64,000 nucleotides of DNA from NCBI GenBank assembly GCA_023213315.1, contig JAKCPI010000867.1:124001-188000 (forward strand), given 5' to 3'. The translations under genes were made by a program, and so were the position numbers. This document shows positions 41,501 to 47,500 of this stretch, piece after piece (position 1 is the stretch's first letter; every line of letters starts with the position of its first letter). This DNA is from Euborellia annulipes (Eukaryota; Arthropoda; Insecta; Dermaptera; Anisolabididae). The notes beneath the pieces are model-generated. The model was not told the DNA's origin and made no database searches. It saw only the letters and a program-made list of their open reading frames with translations.

Positions 41501-44500
41501 AAGTATTGAACATACGTGTGGCTATCCCTATTTGTATAGCCCTAAAACTACTACCTTACTGGCAAAAATCATTATATATAGCTTTAGCATATAAATGAAT
41601 CACTTTCATGCAATATTTATAGGGATAAAAATAGTAAATTTTTGCCTCATTACAACCAACTCTCAAAATCTTTTTTCAGTTAATTTCAAATCGTCCAATC
41701 AACACTTGATAACATAACTTTTGAAGTTATTATTTTATTAACAATATTTAATTACTTTTGTTTTTTTTTTCAGGTGTGCGTCACATCTAGCCAAGTCCTT
41801 TATGCTGAAATTCCAGGTCTAAAACACAACATAGGCTATCATGTACGAATTAGCGCAAGAAACGAAATGGGTACAAGTTTACCGTTCCAACCGGAGGATC
41901 CTATCGTTTGTGGCATGCGAATCAGTAAGTTTCTTTCTAAATTTATTAATATTATCTAATTTTATATTTTCTTTTATTTTTATTTTTTATTTTATTTATT
42001 TGCTTTAATCATTATTGCTTTTTTTTTTCTTTTAAAAACAAATTTTAAGAACGCTCAGTGAGCCGTACAGGAAAATATTTATTAGCCTTTCTTGGGACAA
42101 TTCCTACTGGAAAAAAAGTTGCCCATCGTGAGTACAGATCAAGAAGTTAGATTTGAATAGTAAATGTTCATGTTTACTTAGTACAGTAGCTACAAGTAAA
42201 TTCTTTATTTCAATGTTTATTCTAGAAATGTATTATTTATGTTTATTATGTATGATGCTTAGGATAGAACATAGTTTTTCAACCTTATTTTGCTCACCGT
42301 CCCCTTTGAGAATACCCTAGTATGTTTTTCCCAGAGCCCCCCCCCCCCTCTCCCCCTTCTTAATTTTACTTGCCACCTATCGCGAATTTAAAACAGCTAA
42401 TGCCACGATTATATTTAAACGTGTATTACTTAAAAACAAACGAAAGTCGCCAGGTTCAGTAACATGAAGCCGATTTCTTTTAATCTGCCCTCGCCCCCTC
42501 TGCGGCTTCTCAATGACCCCTAATCTCTCTTTTTCTTTTCCTCTACTTTTCCCCCCGAAAATCTCAACCGCCCACAAGGGGGCGTTATCGCCCACTTGGA
42601 GAATCTATGGGATAGAACAAATACTTAGCATACAAAAATATTTATTCTAACATTTTATTAAATTAAGGTTGAGGTATTGTTTAAAATTGTTTTGTTGTTC
42701 CTTTCCCTCTTGGCTCCAAAATGGTACAATTAACTTTTCCTTCAAAATATTTTTAATTGTTGAATAATATTGTTTCTTACGAAGGTTTTTTTTGTAATTC
42801 GGATGGATGAAATCAGCTGTGATGATTTCATTTAGCAACTGGTTACATTCATCCGGATTACCAATAAAATTTTTAAATGTTTTATTTTTGTTAGTTTTTT
42901 CATGTTGAAATTTAATAACCCGGACTCGGTCTCATTAAGATTTTTATATTTTTGATTAGGCACTTTATTATTATTATTATTATTATGGACCTAAGGCACT
43001 TTGAACTGCGACCATTAGTTGATCTTTTGTTCTATCCTTTGTTGTCCAATATTTGTCCTTAGAATAGACCCGTCCCTTTTACCAGGGCCAGTATATTCTT
43101 TGGAGAGGCTTTTGATATTTCCTCAGGTTTTATTTCAGCCCTTTCGAAAATTAGCCTTCTTTGACGGGTTAGTGCAATACATTCGCACATGATGTGTTCC
43201 GCCGTTTCTTTTGTCAGATTGCAGAGGCGACATATATCGTCATCCGCTCTGCCCATCTTCATTAGATGATATTTTAAAGGACAGTGTCCTGTTAGAAGAC
43301 CACTTAACAGTCTTAGTTCATTTCTGTTTAGAGCGATAAGTCTCTTTACATTTTGTTGCGGAAGTGTTATAAACTTCTTCGCTTGTCTTAAGCCTGGGTT
43401 TTTTGCCCATAGCTTTTTGTTTTCGTCTTCCTTCCACCGTCCGATTTCCAGTCTTAGGTGCTTATGCGACAGCCCACAGGCTGGTTCGGGCCCTGTGAAA
43501 GGAGTATTTGCTCCCATCCTTGCTAGTTGGTCTGCTTCTTCATTGCCTTGTATTCCTGCATGTCCTGGCACCCATTTAAGGGTTACACTATTGTGTGTAG
43601 CCAGCTCCTTTACAGAATTTAGGCATTCCCAAGTCAGTCTCGATTTAAAGGCATATGATTTTAGCGCTTTTAAGGCTGCTTGGCTATCCGAATGGATTTT
43701 TATATTTGCTCCCCGAGGTCCTTTTTTAAGGATCTCTTGGGCGCATGTATTTATGGCAATAATTTCTGCCTGATAGATTGTTGCTGAGGTGCCAAGGGCT
43801 TTTACAAGGCTACAGTTAGGGCCTTTTATCCCTATACCCACTCCAGCATCTGTTTTGGATCCGTCAGTATACCAACTTACTGATCCTTTTTTGTCTTGAT
43901 CTTCGACTGCTAGTGCCTTGTGGTTTTTTAAAACCACTTCAAAGCCCTTTTCGAAGTCAATTGTTTTTGGCATGGCATCCAGCGGTCCTCTGAGTATGCT
44001 ATTTTTAGGTAGCTCCTCCAGGATTCTTGTATGCCCTGTTTTCCTTATATTATTTTTAATTCCCATCGTCAGCAGTCCTGCCAAGGCCTCTCCTTTTACA
44101 TGTAAGTGTAGAGGAGTTAGGTGATTAGGCACTTGAAAGAAGTGTTGAATTTTAATTAAAACATTTTTGAAAAAAAGAACACACCAACAAATTATAATTA
44201 AATATTTGCGAAATTTGGTTTTCTACTTATCTATATTTTATTTAAATAATTTCCAATTTAATGTGAAATTATTTTTATAACAAACTCATAATTAAAATGC
44301 AACCGAATCCATGGTAAATGTTTCTTTTGCCATTATAAACATTGAATAATTAAAATATGAATTTTCAGGCGCACCATCAGCTCCTATTCCACTCAAAGTA
44401 GTGGATGTGACAAGTAAAAGTGTCACAATTCAATGGGGTCCACCTGCAAACACAGGAGGTACTGACTTAACTGGATACATCATTGAATGGCGAAGATCGG

Positions 44501-47500
44501 ATGCCACAGCCTGGATCAAGGCAGCCACCGTGGAGCCAGCTGTTACCCAACATTGCATTGAGAACCTTAAAGAAAAGAGCCAACTATTTGTCCGAGTCGT
44601 TGCTGAGAATGCGATCGGTTTAAGTCCACCTGCGTGTACTGAACTTATTAGACTGAAGACACATGCAAGTGAGTGAAATTTATTTGACTTATCTAAGAGA
44701 GAAAATACCACAAATGTATAAGTACCGGTATTTAAAAATTTTACGGGTCGTGGAGAGTTGTGTTTAGCTGTCTAGATTTATTAAAGATGTAAAAACTTGA
44801 AAAATGGCCGATAAAGAAAGTTGGATGTGGCAAAAACGAGAACGGTGAGATGGGCATTGGGAAAAAAAGAAGGGATAGAGTGAGGAAAAAGATCCAGAAA
44901 AGTAGGTTGAGATTGTTTGGTCATGTGATGAGAAGAGAAAAGGAGTATGTGGGGAAAATAATTTTAGATTTGAAGGTGGAAAGAAAGAGTCCAAGGGGAA
45001 GGGATTGGAGTGTGAGGATGCGCAGGATAGGGCATTGTGGAAGAAAATATTAATGAGCGACCCCTAGAAAAAAAAAAAAAAAAATATGGATAAGCCACAG
45101 TGAAAGAAGAAGGAGAAGATTATAAGCTTAAAAAATAAATTTCTAAATTTGGCTTGTCGTCGTATGCCAAGAGAGTTGTGGGGTGGCAAGGACAGCGTAC
45201 AGTGAGGGTCAATATTAAGTCCCACCCATGCGTTTTCTACTTGTGATTATTTCATTGTTTTTATAAAAGAAAATAAAAATCTTTATTGAAAATTTTCTAG
45301 GTTTAAACCATGAAAGTTTACATTAAAAAATATATAATATTTATTAAAACACAATGAAATAATCACAAGTAGAAAACGCATGGGTGGGTCTTAATATTGT
45401 CCCTCACTGTACATTAGCTTTGTTCGTTTCACTTGCAATGGTAAAAAGTGCTAGCTATCTTGGCCAAAAGGTGCATGTTTTGTTAGCGTGCAAAAATGAA
45501 ACAAACAGAATTCAGGGAAAAATATGTAAATTATACTGCAATGGTAAGCGAAACGAACAGCCCTAATATTGCCTTCCAATGTTCCCTCTAATTTTTTGTG
45601 ACCTGTATTCACACTTTTTTTTAAGTGTGTGCAGTTTTTTTCCAAAATAAAAATTTTATTGGATTTCACATGCAGGTGCAATTAGTGAAGAGCCTCTAAT
45701 TATAAAAAAAAAAAAAACTGCTCTGAATTATAAATTATTTTATTATTAATTGTTAACTTTTACATAAAATAATTTTATGGTGTTAATTTTCCAGCACCTC
45801 CATCTCCACCAACGGCTCCACTTGAGATCCGAAGCCAAGGTGCGAACACCATCATTATCGAATGGGGCATTCCAGAATCAGATGGTGGATCTCCTCTCTT
45901 GGGTTATACAATAGCAATCCGAGATATAAGGAAAACAATGTGGATGGAAGTAGGTCGGGTAAGAGCCGACATACAAAAACTCTCCATCAAGGACTTACAG
46001 GTAAGCAAAAAAAGCCAACATAATAATTAATAATTATATTTATAAACAAAGTAGAGAGCTTTATTTGAAAAAGATGAATTTTTACTTTCTCATAGCCTAT
46101 ATATGATATATATAGAGCGAAAGTATTGGAATCATGTCAAAAATTCGATGTCGAGATTTTGATGGATATACACGTTTTGAGGTCCCCTGAATCCAAAAAA
46201 GTAGTTTTCGTGACATGGTTTGTCTGTGTGTCTGGGAACAAAATCAGGAACTAAAAAAGCTACGAGGTTGAAATTTTATATTTAAGTTAGGCACTCCCGA
46301 TTTTGTTTAGAATTTATAAATCAACTATTTTTTTTTTTTATGCTCTTTAAAAAGCATGTGAAATTTTTCGTGAAAATTGTTTGAAGTACACTTTACTGAT
46401 GTGGAAGCATTCAACGTCATCTATGAACCGCGAGGTCAAGTTTGGAACTTTGGTGCTAAGGACAACCAAATATATCTCTACATAAAAAATCTGGTGTGAC
46501 GAGCACAATACACAACCTTCTCTTGCCGAAGAGTAAGAGAAAGTTGTGCGACCATCACACCAGATTTTTTCAAATAGTAAGCCAGTCAATATATCGTTTA
46601 AGATTGTAAATTTGCGAGATGAGTTTGTGTTTATGATTATATATTTTTAATTATAGACCACATTTTGTATTAATTATTTATTAAAATATACTATACAACG
46701 TTTTGATTACTTTTTCTGCAGTCGATTTTCAAGTACTGAACACTTGCCTCAAGTGAATTATTATGCTATTTATTATTGGTGGCAGAGATATCTATCTATC
46801 TCTGGATCTTGGATCTGCATTGATTTAAAAATTGTGTGCCTGTTTTGACTATTTAAGGGGCGAGTCTCGAAAAAGCGTTATTAGCCGATTCAGAAGCTGG
46901 TTACTCTAAATGGCAAGAGAGTTCTGCCCAAAGGGGATTCAGAAGCTGATTACTCTAAATGGCAAGAGATGGCGTTAGTTCTGCCCAAAGGGAAACAAGC
47001 ATTTTAGTCCATAATCAGCACCTCAAGACGCTCCTCTAGACTAAAAATTTTTAAAATTATTTTCTTTTTTTTATAGATGAAGGGAAAGTGGTGTGGGTTT
47101 TACGTGAAACATGATTATAAATGAAAATATTAAATATATATGAGGTTTTACTGAAATGAAAGAAATTCCTAACTCGATAATATTTCGGGCTATTTTTTTT
47201 TAAGGAGAATCACGAATATCTTATTCGCATCATGGCTCGTAACGAAGTGGGCTTGAGCGAGCCCCTCGAAAGCGATGAACCATTCAAAGTTCTTCGGCCG
47301 ACTGAACTGGAACTTCTGGAGGCCGAGAGAGCTGCTGATATTACTGCCCCAACACTCAGCTTCAGCACTGAGACCACAACATCCTGGCTTAAAGAAGCGA
47401 ACATGGACGCAGATATCCATACTTATGCGCGTGGATCGCTTCTACGTCGAGACGAATATTTCTTCCGTATTTGGTATTATGCTCGACAACTTTTCAAATG

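Noticed and set aside
43417..43773. Plus-strand open frame opposite the retrotransposon
   Set aside because: It is a shadow of the RNase H coding strand; only the minus frame contains catalytic motifs.
44132..44134. GTG start for a 357-codon minus-strand protein
   Set aside because: These bases belong to the target-site duplication. The open frame is a truncated retrotransposon fragment, not a gene with its own start.
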